In this document: positions 26,424-35,630 of the stretch, one piece after another
Layout: the number at the start of each line of letters is the position of its first letter
Position numbering within the stretch: position 1 is the stretch's first letter
Assembly (NCBI GenBank): GCA_041645435.1
Contig: JBAZQB010000003.1
Coordinates: 62,001 to 126,000, forward strand
DNA length: 64,000 nt
DNA from: Methanoregula sp.
GTDB taxonomy: Archaea; Halobacteriota; Methanomicrobia; Methanomicrobiales; Methanospirillaceae
Direction of reading: 5' to 3'
Notes under the pieces: model-generated
What the model was told of the DNA's origin: nothing
What the model saw: only the letters and a program-made list of their open reading frames with translations
Database searches by the model: none
Program-made: the position numbers and the translations under genes

Positions 26424-29400
26424 ATGGCCTCCAGCTATCGCGTTCTCTATGTTGATGACGAACCTTCCCTGCTCGAAATTACCAAACTGTACCTTGAAAA
26501 AAAAGCAGGATTTTCTGTTGACTGCAGCCTCTCGGGAAGCGAAGCCCTCAGCCAGATTGCTGCAGGGCACTATGATGCAGTAGTCTCGGATTACCAGATG
26601 CCGGAGATGGACGGGATCACCCTCTTAAAGAAGGTGCGTGAAATCCACAAAACCCTCCCGTTCATCCTGTTTACCGGGAGGGGCAGGGAAGAAGTGGTCA
26701 TTGAGGCAATCAACAGCGGTGTGGATTTCTACCTCCAGAAAGGCGGCGATCCCGTAGCGCAGTACGCCGAGCTCTCGCATAAGATCCGTACCGCCGTCGA
26801 GCGGCGCACTTCGGAGAGAGCATTGAAAGAGAGCGGGAACCGCTATCGCTCCCTTGTCGATAACATGCATGACTGCGTAGCGATCTACAAGGCTGTCGCC
26901 GACGGTGAGAACTTTTTGATTCTGGAATTCAACAAGGCTGCGGAGAAAACAGAGCGGGTAGCAAGGGATGAGATTGTCGGGCGCACGGTGACGGATATTT
27001 TTCCCGGGGTACAGGAATTCGGGATTCTTGACGTCTTCCGGCGCGTCTGGCGCACGGGCATTCCAGAATCGTTTCCCATCTCGTTCTATAAAGATAACCG
27101 TATATCCGGGTGGCGGGATAATTTTATCTTTAAACTTCCCTCCGGGGAGATCGTTGCGAGTTACAGTGATGAAACAGCTCGAAAGCAGGCAGAAGAGGCG
27201 CAACAAAAGAGCGAGGAGAAATACCGGCTCACGCTGGATGCCACCAATGACGGGATCTGGGACTGGAATATCCCCACCGGCGGGACTTTTTTTTCCTACC
27301 GCTGGTATACCATGATCGGTTATGACCCCGGTGAACTACCCGCAACGTATGCCACATGGCGTTCCCTGCTCCACCCGGACGATGCGGGTCGGGCAGAACA
27401 GAAGATCCAGGACCACATCGGGCAAAAAGTCGAAAGTTATTCAGTAGAATTCCGGATGCGGACAAAACAGGGGGACTGGAAATGGATCCTTGCCCGGGGT
27501 AAAGTAGTTGAACGGGATTCCGGGGGCAATCCGATCCGTATGGTGGGGACCCATACCGATATCGATGAGCGCAAACGGATTGAATCCGAACTGGAACAAA
27601 AGAACCAGGAGCTGATGGCGTCCTATGAACAGCTGACCGCTTCTGAGGAGGAACTCAAAAGCCAGTTCGATGAACTCAGCCGCATCCAGAAAAATCTCGC
27701 AAAGAGCGAGGAACAGTACCGGAGCCTTGTTGAGACCACCGGTACCGGGTATGTTATCCTTGACAAAGACGGCCGGGTCATAACGGCAAACCAGGAATAC
27801 CTCCGGCTTTGCGGCCGGTCAACACTTCGCGAGATACAGGGGAGAACGGTGACAGACTGGACCGCCCCCTATGATCTCGAGAGGAATGCACGGGAAGTTG
27901 AACAATGCCTTAAAGCGGGACAGGTCCGGGGCCTTGAGATCGATTACCAGAAACCGGACGGTACTATCCAGCCCGTGGAGATCAATGCCTCGGTCATCCA
28001 GGCTGATTCGGGACAGATCATCCTGACCTTATGCCGGGATATCACTGAACGCCGGATGGCGGCGGAGGTGCTGCGGGAGAGCGAGGAACGTTTCAGGACC
28101 ACGATCGAGCAGTCCCCCCTGAGTATCCAGGTTTTGTCTCCTGATGGGCGAACAGTGCAGGTCAATCGTGCCTTTGAGGAACTCTGGGGACTGACCCTTG
28201 AGAATCTGAAAGATTACAATATGCGCTGGGACGAGCAGCTCACCGCCCTTGGAATAATGCCCTATATTAATAGAGGCTTCTCCGGAGAAGCGTGTACAAT
28301 TCCCCCGGTGCTCTACGATCCCGGAAAGACCGTGGGTGCCGGAGGGAAACGGTGGGTACTGGGCCATATCTATCCGGTCCGTAATGCAGCGGGGGCGATC
28401 CGCAATGTCGTTGTAGTGCATGAAGACATCACCGAACGTAAAGAGGCCGAAGAGTTGTTACATAAGAGCGAGGAGCGGTACCGGGTTGTCGCTGATTTTA
28501 CATTTGACTGGGAATACTGGATTGTCCCCGACGGGAAATTTATCTATGTCTCTCCATCCTGTGAACGCATCACCGGTTATCGTCCTGAAGAGTTTATCCA
28601 CGATCCTGGTCTCCTGGTTACTATTACCCATCCTGACGACCGTGGCAGGGTTATCACCCATCTCTCCAATGTAAAGAGCGGCGTTGGAGAACATAACGCG
28701 CTTGAATTCCGGATCATTACGAAAAACGGGGAAGCACGATGGATAGGTCATGAATGCCAGCCGGTATACAATACCAACAGCGAGTACCTGGGGAACCGCG
28801 CCAGTAATCGTGATATTACCGAACGTAAAGAGGCAGAGCAGAAGATCGCTGAATCTTCACGGTTCCTTGCAACCCTGATCGATACCCTTCCCGTCCCGGT
28901 ATTCTACAAGAGCGCAGACGGAAAGTACCTTGGATGCAACCCGCCGTTCGAGGAATATATCGGGATCCTCCGCAGTGAACTGATCGGAAAAACGGTGTAT
29001 GATATCTCCCCCAAGGACCTTGCGGACAAGTACAGGGCAGCAGACCAGGAGATGATTGAGAACCCGGCTCGCCAGCAATATGAAACGCAGATCATGTTTG
29101 CGGACGGTTCCCGCCATGATGTTATTTTCTACAAGGCCCCGTTCTACACATCCGATGGGTCTGTCGGGGGCCTGATCGGAACGTTCATCGACATCACCGA
29201 ACGGAAGCGGATTGAATCAGATCTGGAAAGAAAGAACCAGGAACTGAGGGGCTCCTACGAACAGCTGACTGCTTCCGAAGAGGAACTGCGGCATACGGTC
29301 GACGAACTGAGCAGGAGTGAGCAGGAACTGCGGAAGAGTGAGGAACAGGTCAGGGTGAAACTTGAAAGTCTCCTCTCTCCCGGAGGGGATATCGGCACGC

Positions 29401-30995
29401 TGGAACTGGGGGACATCATTAATGCGCAGGAATTCCAGTCGATGATGGATGACTTCTATGCCATTACGCATATGGGAATCGGCATTATTGATATCCAGGG
29501 AAATGTCCTTGTAGGTACCGGCTGGCAGGAGATCTGCACAGGATTTCACCGGGTAAATCCCGAGACCTGTGCAAACTGTGTTGAAAGCGATACCCATCTC
29601 ACAGAAGAGGTTGAGCCGGGTACTTTCAGGAAATACCGGTGTAAGAATAACATGTGGGACATTGTCACCCCCATTATCGTTGGCGGGAACCACGTGGGCA
29701 ATATTTTCCTTGGCCAGTTCCTGTATGATGATGAATCCATTGACATTGAACTCTTCCGTGCGCAGGCTGCCCGGTACGGGTTTGACGAGCAGGCATACCT
29801 TGCCGCGCTTGAACGGGTTCCCCGTTGGAGCCGGGAAAAGGTTGACACCTTAATGACATTTTATGCGAAGTTTGCCCAGATGATCTCGTCGATCAGTTAC
29901 CGCAATCTCCAGCTCGCCCGGACCGTAACCGAGCGGGACTCCCTTCTCCATTCGCTGCAGGAGAGCGAACGCAAGTACCGGACACTTGGTGAAAATATTC
30001 CCGAGAAGATCTTTGTCAAGGATACTGCACTTGCCTATGTATCATGCAACGAACACTATGCCCGCGATCTTGGCATTGCAGCCGAAGGGATTGCGGGTAA
30101 GACCGATTTTGATTTTTTTCCCCGCGATCTGGCGGACCATTACCACGAGGTTGACCGGACCGTCATCGCATCCGGAACAACGAGGACGATTGAAGAGCGG
30201 TACATCAAGGATGGCAGAGAATCCTGGATTTCCATGTCAAAGACCCCCATACGGGATGATACAGGAAATATCACCGGCATCCTCGGCATCTTCCATGATA
30301 TTACGGAGCGAAAGATGGCACAGGATGCGCTGGACCGGGCAACAAAGAAACTGAACCTGTTGAATTCCATCACTTTTGCCGACATCCAGAACGCGGTATT
30401 TTCCCTGTCCGGGTATCTGGATCTGGAAAAAACAATCCCGATGAATGAAAAACTGCAGCAGTACCTGAAAAAGGAGATAGGAATTGTTGAGACCATCAAG
30501 GAATCCTTAACATTTTCAGCTAATTATCAGAGCCTGGGATTAAAGCCCCCCGAATGGCAGGATGTCTTACAATCCTTCCTCTTTGGTATTTCTCACCTGG
30601 ACATTTCAAATTTATCCCGGAGACTTGATGTTGAAGAACTGGAGATCTTTGCCGATCCTCTCCTTGAGAATGTCTTTTTTACGCTTGCTGAAAATGTGGT
30701 TATGCACGGGAAAACGGCAACGGAAATCGTATTCCGTTATCATGAATCCCCGGACGGGCTCACCCTGATCTTTGAAGATAACGGTGCAGGGATTCAAAAC
30801 GATATGAAAGAAAAGATTTTTGACAGGCGATTTGAGGAAAAGAAAGGTATGGGCCTGTTTCTCGCCCGTGAGATTCTTTCCATCACCGACATGACAATTA
30901 AGGAAACCGGCGAACCCGGGAAAGGTGCACGGTTCGAGATTTTTGTGCCGAACGGAGTGTACCGGTTTACCGGCAGCAAGGGAAAAAACAGGTAA
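26424..30995 (+). CDS. REC-PAS7-PocR histidine-kinase-like sensor lacking the acceptor histidine
   Basis: A 1523-residue soluble protein. Order: receiver domain (1-125; VLYVDDEPS, phospho-acceptor Asp in VVSDYQMPEMDG, LFTGRG, LQKGGDP), PAS domains at about 140-255, 268-385, 430-545, 556-675, 681-800 and 810-925, a PocR-type sensory domain (about 990-1160; WQEICTGFHRVNPETCANC, with cysteines that may bind metal or a ligand), a seventh PAS (about 1180-1295), then a kinase-like core (1302-1522). In that core the H-box reads SITFADIQNA where the two sibling kinases have SITRHDIKNQ and SITRHDILNT, so Ala-1319 replaces the acceptor His. N-box and ATP-lid motifs (FEDNGAGI, GMGLFLAREIL) remain. It may therefore bind ATP without autophosphorylating in the usual way. 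Confidence 0.92.
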   Translation: MASSYRVLYVDDEPSLLEITKLYLEKKAGFSVDCSLSGSEALSQIAAGHYDAVVSDYQMPEMDGITLLKKVREIHKTLPFILFTGRGREEVVIEAINSGVDFYLQKGGDPVAQYAELSHKIRTAVERRTSERALKESGNRYRSLVDNMHDCVAIYKAVADGENFLILEFNKAAEKTERVARDEIVGRTVTDIFPGVQEFGILDVFRRVWRTGIPESFPISFYKDNRISGWRDNFIFKLPSGEIVASYSDETARKQAEEAQQKSEEKYRLTLDATNDGIWDWNIPTGGTFFSYRWYTMIGYDPGELPATYATWRSLLHPDDAGRAEQKIQDHIGQKVESYSVEFRMRTKQGDWKWILARGKVVERDSGGNPIRMVGTHTDIDERKRIESELEQKNQELMASYEQLTASEEELKSQFDELSRIQKNLAKSEEQYRSLVETTGTGYVILDKDGRVITANQEYLRLCGRSTLREIQGRTVTDWTAPYDLERNAREVEQCLKAGQVRGLEIDYQKPDGTIQPVEINASVIQADSGQIILTLCRDITERRMAAEVLRESEERFRTTIEQSPLSIQVLSPDGRTVQVNRAFEELWGLTLENLKDYNMRWDEQLTALGIMPYINRGFSGEACTIPPVLYDPGKTVGAGGKRWVLGHIYPVRNAAGAIRNVVVVHEDITERKEAEELLHKSEERYRVVADFTFDWEYWIVPDGKFIYVSPSCERITGYRPEEFIHDPGLLVTITHPDDRGRVITHLSNVKSGVGEHNALEFRIITKNGEARWIGHECQPVYNTNSEYLGNRASNRDITERKEAEQKIAESSRFLATLIDTLPVPVFYKSADGKYLGCNPPFEEYIGILRSELIGKTVYDISPKDLADKYRAADQEMIENPARQQYETQIMFADGSRHDVIFYKAPFYTSDGSVGGLIGTFIDITERKRIESDLERKNQELRGSYEQLTASEEELRHTVDELSRSEQELRKSEEQVRVKLESLLSPGGDIGTLELGDIINAQEFQSMMDDFYAITHMGIGIIDIQGNVLVGTGWQEICTGFHRVNPETCANCVESDTHLTEEVEPGTFRKYRCKNNMWDIVTPIIVGGNHVGNIFLGQFLYDDESIDIELFRAQAARYGFDEQAYLAALERVPRWSREKVDTLMTFYAKFAQMISSISYRNLQLARTVTERDSLLHSLQESERKYRTLGENIPEKIFVKDTALAYVSCNEHYARDLGIAAEGIAGKTDFDFFPRDLADHYHEVDRTVIASGTTRTIEERYIKDGRESWISMSKTPIRDDTGNITGILGIFHDITERKMAQDALDRATKKLNLLNSITFADIQNAVFSLSGYLDLEKTIPMNEKLQQYLKKEIGIVETIKESLTFSANYQSLGLKPPEWQDVLQSFLFGISHLDISNLSRRLDVEELEIFADPLLENVFFTLAENVVMHGKTATEIVFRYHESPDGLTLIFEDNGAGIQNDMKEKIFDRRFEEKKGMGLFLAREILSITDMTIKETGEPGKGARFEIFVPNGVYRFTGSKGKNR

Positions 30996-31050
30996 AATCT
31001 TCAGAGGGCAGGTACTAAGCCCCGTTCAGCCGGGTGACCGGAGGACGGAG

Positions 31051-31110
31051 TAAACGATACCGGAAAGGGCTGATATATGCCGGGACCGGAAGGCCGGGCC
31101 CCATCCGAGG
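31051..31110 (+). repeat. degenerate A element fragment
   Basis: CGATACCGGAAAGGGCTGA followed by GGACCGGAAGGCCGGGCCCC matches the A tail/head junction with substitutions. It is the second-most backbone-proximal copy. Confidence 0.6.
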
Positions 31111-31197
31111 TACTTTCCGCCGCCGGATCGTTTTTGACACCGGAACTCCATGAAGTTATTTTTTTTGTAATTTGCCACAATGATTATTTACCCCACG

Positions 31198-31205
31198 GTA
31201 TATTT
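31198..31205 (+). promoter_or_regulatory. TATA box of the repeat-lipoprotein gene
   Basis: GTATATTT about 31 bases before ATG 31230, consistent with a leaderless or near-leaderless transcript. Confidence 0.45.
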
Positions 31206-31229
31206 CCAAACGGGAAACAGTGATTCCGT

Positions 31230-32144
31230 ATGAAAAACCTTGCATATGTCGTACTATGTATTGCGGTATGCGCAATTGTTCTGGCTGCAGGATGCACGCA
31301 GAACACCCCGGTACCTGTTGCGAATCCTGTTGCAACGGCACCGGTCACACAGTCCTTACCTTCAGATTCGATTAAAACTATCACCTCTTCACTCGGGACA
31401 ATCCTCACGGATGCACGGGGAATGACCCTCTATTTCTTTGCACGGGACCGTCCCGGCAGCGGGAACAGCACCTGCTACGGAAAATGCGCCACGATCTGGC
31501 CAGTATTTTACACAAATTCCCCGGTCATATCCCCACCTCTTGCGGCCTCTGACTTCACCGTGATCACTCGCGCTGATGGTACACCCCAGACAAGCTACAA
31601 GGGCTGGCCGCTCTACTACTATCAGGAGGATGTACAAGCCGGCGACATGAAAGGGGAAGGCATAACCGAAAACTGGTTTGTTGCAAAACCCGACTACTCC
31701 GTTATGCTCTCCCAGCAGCCCGGTGCCGGTGAATTCCTGACAGACGGGGCTGGCAGGACCCTGTATTTCTTTGCGTCCGACAATCCCGGGGCAACAGCCT
31801 GTACAGGTTCATGTATTTCTAACTGGCCGGCGTTCTCATCTGGCCCGCTTATAGCGCCATCGATACTGAAAACAGCCTCTTTCTCCGGCGGTAAACGCCA
31901 GGATGGCAGCATGCAGTCCCTGTACCAGGACCGGCCGCTCTATTATTTCATCAAGGACACTAAACCGGGGGACATGAACGGGCAGGGCGTAAACAATGTG
32001 TGGTTCGTGGCAAACATGTCCGGGTTCGTACCTCCCGTCCCGACAACGGTACCGACTATTCCTCCAACTCCGACACCAACCCCGACCTTTGATTATGGAG
32101 ACAGCGGTAGTGACAGCGGGGGCGGGGGCGGCGGGGGCTACTGA
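31230..32144 (+). CDS. lipoprotein with two 'secreted repeat' (COG4315-type) domains
   Basis: A 304-residue protein with a lipoprotein signal ending LAAGCTQ. Two copies of a conserved ~100-residue unit follow: TDARGMTLYFFARDRPGSG...CYGKCATIWPVF and TDGAGRTLYFFASDNPG...CTGSCISNWPAF, each with a Cys pair probably in a disulfide. A Pro/Thr linker leads to a DSGSDSGGGGGGGY tail. The unit is widespread in secreted proteins of unknown function, so a role at the cell surface is all that can be said. Confidence 0.88.
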   Translation: MKNLAYVVLCIAVCAIVLAAGCTQNTPVPVANPVATAPVTQSLPSDSIKTITSSLGTILTDARGMTLYFFARDRPGSGNSTCYGKCATIWPVFYTNSPVISPPLAASDFTVITRADGTPQTSYKGWPLYYYQEDVQAGDMKGEGITENWFVAKPDYSVMLSQQPGAGEFLTDGAGRTLYFFASDNPGATACTGSCISNWPAFSSGPLIAPSILKTASFSGGKRQDGSMQSLYQDRPLYYFIKDTKPGDMNGQGVNNVWFVANMSGFVPPVPTTVPTIPPTPTPTPTFDYGDSGSDSGGGGGGGY

Positions 32145-32653
32145 TACTTCTTTTTTCTTAAGGTGATAGCGGCAAAACGCTGCATGAAATATCAGAAGGT
32201 CGGAGGTAGCTTTTTTCCCGGAGGGTCCGATTGATCCGGAAACACATTTTTATTGCGATCCGCATCGCGATGAAAAAATTCCGGGCAGGATCTGGTTACT
32301 ATTTTCCAGGCAGGGTCAGCAGGGAAATTTCACGGCACAGGCCCCCCCGTGTCCGTGCAACCGTGGGCTGGTGAGGAGTGTCACTTTTGGCCGGGTACCT
32401 TAAAGATGTGCTCCGGACATGCACGTTTCGCCGCTCTTGGCAGAGTGAACATCGGAAACGACTGAGCGATCCCAGAATGGAATGGTGGCCGGGAAAATGG
32501 CAGATACATAGCGTTAAAAATATTGTAGCGTAATATTCACAAAAAGTTCTCTGGTCTTATCGAGATGACAAAAAGAAGGCAGATCCCTTAACATTCTGCC
32601 ATTCAGCGGAACACCGGCACTTTTTGTCTGAAGGCAGAGAGGGATGAAGTCGT
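32145..32653. other. intergenic region upstream of a carboxylesterase
   Basis: No gene is seen. There is an imperfect palindrome around GCGATCCGCATCGC near 32254 and an AT-rich TATA-like stretch (GTTAAAAATATTG) near 32513, which would give the next gene a leader of about 110 nt. Confidence 0.4.
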
Positions 32654-34204
32654 ATGCAATCGGGTAAAGTAACAAGTTGTGTTCTGGTAATCTGCCTGGT
32701 CCTTACCGGTTTTTCTTTCCTGGCAGGCTGTACCCAGAAGGGACCGGATGCCGGTCCGGTGAAAACCGGTGCCGGAGTTGTCAGAACGGACGCCGGCCCG
32801 GTTTCAGGATTACAGCAGGACGGGCTTCAGGTTTACACCGGCATCCCGTTTGCAGCTCCCCCGACCGGTGAGCTTCGGTGGAAACCACCCGCGCCGGTCA
32901 AATCCTGGGACGGCGTGAAGGAAACGAAGATGTATTCACCGGCCTGTCCCCAGCCGGCCGCTGCGAGTCCCGGGGCTCCTCTCAACATGAGCGAAGACTG
33001 CCTGTATCTCAATGTCTGGACTCCTGCAAAGAGTGCCGATGAGAAACTGCCGGTCATGGTCTTTTTCTATGGCGGGGCGTTCGGAAAGATAGCCGGCTCC
33101 ATGCCGCTGTATAACGGCACAGCCCTTGCAGAGAAGGGCGTCGTTGTCGTTACGACCAATTACCGGGTGGGCGCTCTCGGGTTCCTTGCCCACCCCCAGC
33201 TCGATACCGAGTCCCCCAACAACGTCTCGGGCAATTACGGGCTCCTCGACCAGATTTCCGCGATGCAATGGGTCCAGCGGAATATCGGGAAGTTCGGCGG
33301 CGATCCGTCCCGGGTGACCATCTTCGGGCAATCGGCGGGAGGGGAGAGTACCCTTATCCATCTTGTCAGCCCGCAGAGCAGGGGGCTCTACCAGCAGGCA
33401 ATCGTCGAGAGTGGCACGTTCTGGACAAACGGTGCGGAAATTGATTCCCTCAATGCAAAAGCCGACGCGGAGCAGCTCGGGGAAACATTCGCACAAAGCC
33501 TCGGATACTCCGGCCCGGATGCGATTTTGCAGATGAGAAAACTGAGTTCACAGGAGATCGCCAATGCAACCCCCTGGCCGGCATCCCCGTTCCAGATGGT
33601 AAACAGCAGGCATTTCGAGCCAACGATTGACGGGTGGTTAATCCCTGATTCCCCGGACAACCTGTACCGTCTCCACTGTCAGAATCCGGTTCCCCTCATC
33701 ATCGGGCACAACACCGATGACGGGACAACGCTTGCTGCAGACGCAAACATGACCGTTCCTGAATACCGGACATACATCCAGAACCGGTTTAAGATGGACG
33801 CAGATAGAGTTCTTGCAAAATATCCTGCCAATTCAACTGCAGAGGTCCAGATCCAGCTTGAGCAGATCATGACGGACTACGACTTTAATGACGCTGCAAA
33901 GTTTGTAGCGGGATCGATGGCAGACTTAAACGCGAGCATATATTTGTACCGGTACTCTTACATCCTCCCCGGGCAGCCCTACGGCGCATTCCACGGGAGC
34001 GAGACCATCCTGTTATTCAAGGTCCCGATTCCTTCGGATCCGGTGAATGATGCTGTCGCTGACAACCTGATCGATCTCTGGACCCGGTTTGCCAAGACCG
34101 GGGACCCGAACGGCGGGATGAATGTCACCTGGCCGAAGTATACCCGTGTCGGGGAACAATATCTCGATATCGGGGCTGATCCTATCGTGAAGAGCGGGTA
34201 TTAG
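32654..34204 (+). CDS. type B carboxylesterase lipoprotein (paralogue 1)
   Basis: A 516-residue alpha/beta hydrolase with lipoprotein signal (FLAGCTQ). Family marks: GIPFAAPPTGELRWKPP, EDCLYLNVWTP, nucleophile Ser about residue 227 in IFGQSAGGES, acidic triad region GHNTDDGTTL and catalytic His in GAFHGSE. It would hydrolyse carboxylic esters outside the cell; natural substrate unknown. Two paralogues lie at 35631-37154 and 42768-44306, with a metallophosphoesterase between the first two. Confidence 0.93.
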   Translation: MQSGKVTSCVLVICLVLTGFSFLAGCTQKGPDAGPVKTGAGVVRTDAGPVSGLQQDGLQVYTGIPFAAPPTGELRWKPPAPVKSWDGVKETKMYSPACPQPAAASPGAPLNMSEDCLYLNVWTPAKSADEKLPVMVFFYGGAFGKIAGSMPLYNGTALAEKGVVVVTTNYRVGALGFLAHPQLDTESPNNVSGNYGLLDQISAMQWVQRNIGKFGGDPSRVTIFGQSAGGESTLIHLVSPQSRGLYQQAIVESGTFWTNGAEIDSLNAKADAEQLGETFAQSLGYSGPDAILQMRKLSSQEIANATPWPASPFQMVNSRHFEPTIDGWLIPDSPDNLYRLHCQNPVPLIIGHNTDDGTTLAADANMTVPEYRTYIQNRFKMDADRVLAKYPANSTAEVQIQLEQIMTDYDFNDAAKFVAGSMADLNASIYLYRYSYILPGQPYGAFHGSETILLFKVPIPSDPVNDAVADNLIDLWTRFAKTGDPNGGMNVTWPKYTRVGEQYLDIGADPIVKSGY

Positions 34205-34251
34205 CACTCCTTTTTTCGCATGCAAAACAACAACAACGAACTATCACAGAC

Positions 34252-34260
34252 TTTATAATA
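34252..34260 (+). promoter_or_regulatory. TATA box of metallophosphoesterase 1
   Basis: TTTATAATA begins 30 bases before ATG 34282. The paralogue at 62337 has TTTATGATA at the same distance, which supports the box and a leaderless start. Confidence 0.55.
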
Positions 34261-34281
34261 CCCGGATGGAAATACCCCCCC

Positions 34282-35352
34282 ATGCGATTGCTTCAGTTGT
34301 CCCTGTCCCTGATCCTGATACTTGCCGTTAGCATCTGCGGATGCACGGCCCCGTCTCAAGCCCCGGTTCACACCACTCCGGTAACAGCAGTCCCCACACC
34401 ACCCACCGGGTCCGGGGACTGGAAATTTGTCGTATTCGCAGATTCCCCCGACCCGGCGGGGAACACAACCACCGGTGTCAGTCCGTCCCTCATCCCGATT
34501 GCCAAAGCAATAGCTGAAGAGAAGCCTGACCTCACCCTGTACCTGGGTGATATGGTCAACGGGTGGATGTTAACCAAAGCGTCCCCGATGGCGGGCAATT
34601 ACACGGGCCAGTTCGAAAACTGGATGGAATACGTTGCTCCCATCCATAATTACCGTGACGGTACCGGTATCCCGCTGTATGTAATCCGGGGTAATCACGA
34701 GGACGGCCCGAACCAGACCGTTATGCCCCTCCTCGATGCCTATCTCGCAACAGCGGCTGCCGGCATGCCGGCAAACGGCCCGCCCGGTGAAGAGAAGCTG
34801 ACGTATTCGTTCACGCACAAGGGTGCAAAATTCCTCATGAACGACAATTATATCGCACACAATGGTCAGAAAGAGACGGTGAACCAGAGCTGGGTCGACG
34901 AACAGCTCACGCAGGAGACCCGGCCGTTCATGTTTGTCTTCGGGCATTCTCCTGCGTATGCAGTGGCTAACGATGCTGAAGAGGATGATTACGCCATCGA
35001 TGTGCATTCCCCGCAGCGCGATATTTTCTGGAAGAGCATGGTGGACAACAACGTATCTGCCTATTTCTGCGGGCATGCCCACCTGTATGTCAGGGGCCAA
35101 TCCCAGGGTGTCCAGCAGGTTGTCAGCGGGAACGCCGGGGCACATGCGATAGCATTCGATCCTGCGAATGTGGATCCCACACTTACGCTGGAATACCCAA
35201 AGAAGACCATCACCAAGAATGACCAGAGAGTCGGCTACATTGTCATCACGGTCCACGAAGGGACCGGGACGATCGACGGGGTAGAGAAACAGTTGAATCC
35301 GGTGACCGGTTCGTGGGAAAACGGGGATACCTTCACCATCCCTGCCCGGTAA
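34282..35352 (+). CDS. calcineurin-like metallophosphoesterase lipoprotein (paralogue 1)
   Basis: A 356-residue protein with lipoprotein signal (VSICGCTAP). Metal-ligand motifs are seen: FADSPDP, LGDMVNG, RGNHEDG, FGHSPAY and CGHAHLYVR. The first motif has D-S-P where most family members have D-x-H, so one metal ligand may differ. It would cleave phosphoesters at the cell surface. A near-identical paralogue is at 62337-63407, 27 kb away. It lies between two carboxylesterase genes. Confidence 0.92.
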   Translation: MRLLQLSLSLILILAVSICGCTAPSQAPVHTTPVTAVPTPPTGSGDWKFVVFADSPDPAGNTTTGVSPSLIPIAKAIAEEKPDLTLYLGDMVNGWMLTKASPMAGNYTGQFENWMEYVAPIHNYRDGTGIPLYVIRGNHEDGPNQTVMPLLDAYLATAAAGMPANGPPGEEKLTYSFTHKGAKFLMNDNYIAHNGQKETVNQSWVDEQLTQETRPFMFVFGHSPAYAVANDAEEDDYAIDVHSPQRDIFWKSMVDNNVSAYFCGHAHLYVRGQSQGVQQVVSGNAGAHAIAFDPANVDPTLTLEYPKKTITKNDQRVGYIVITVHEGTGTIDGVEKQLNPVTGSWENGDTFTIPAR

Positions 35353-35630
35353 AACAACCGGGTGCCCTGACGAAGGCAAGATGTTTGTCTTCCATGAATA
35401 GAGAATAAACACCCCCGCTCTCATTTTACTCAGGGACCAGGAGCACCCGGACCCCGGTTAGTACCCGGTCCTCGTATCCAACCAGCCATACCATTAAACA
35501 ATAACACGCCTATAATCACCATAAACTCGCCGTGTTATACGGGGGCGAGAGCGCGATGGCGGGCTTTTTAGAGAAATTCACCTCCTGCCAGAACCCGGCT
35601 TTTTTGCCGGTAAAAAGAGGATGAAATTGT

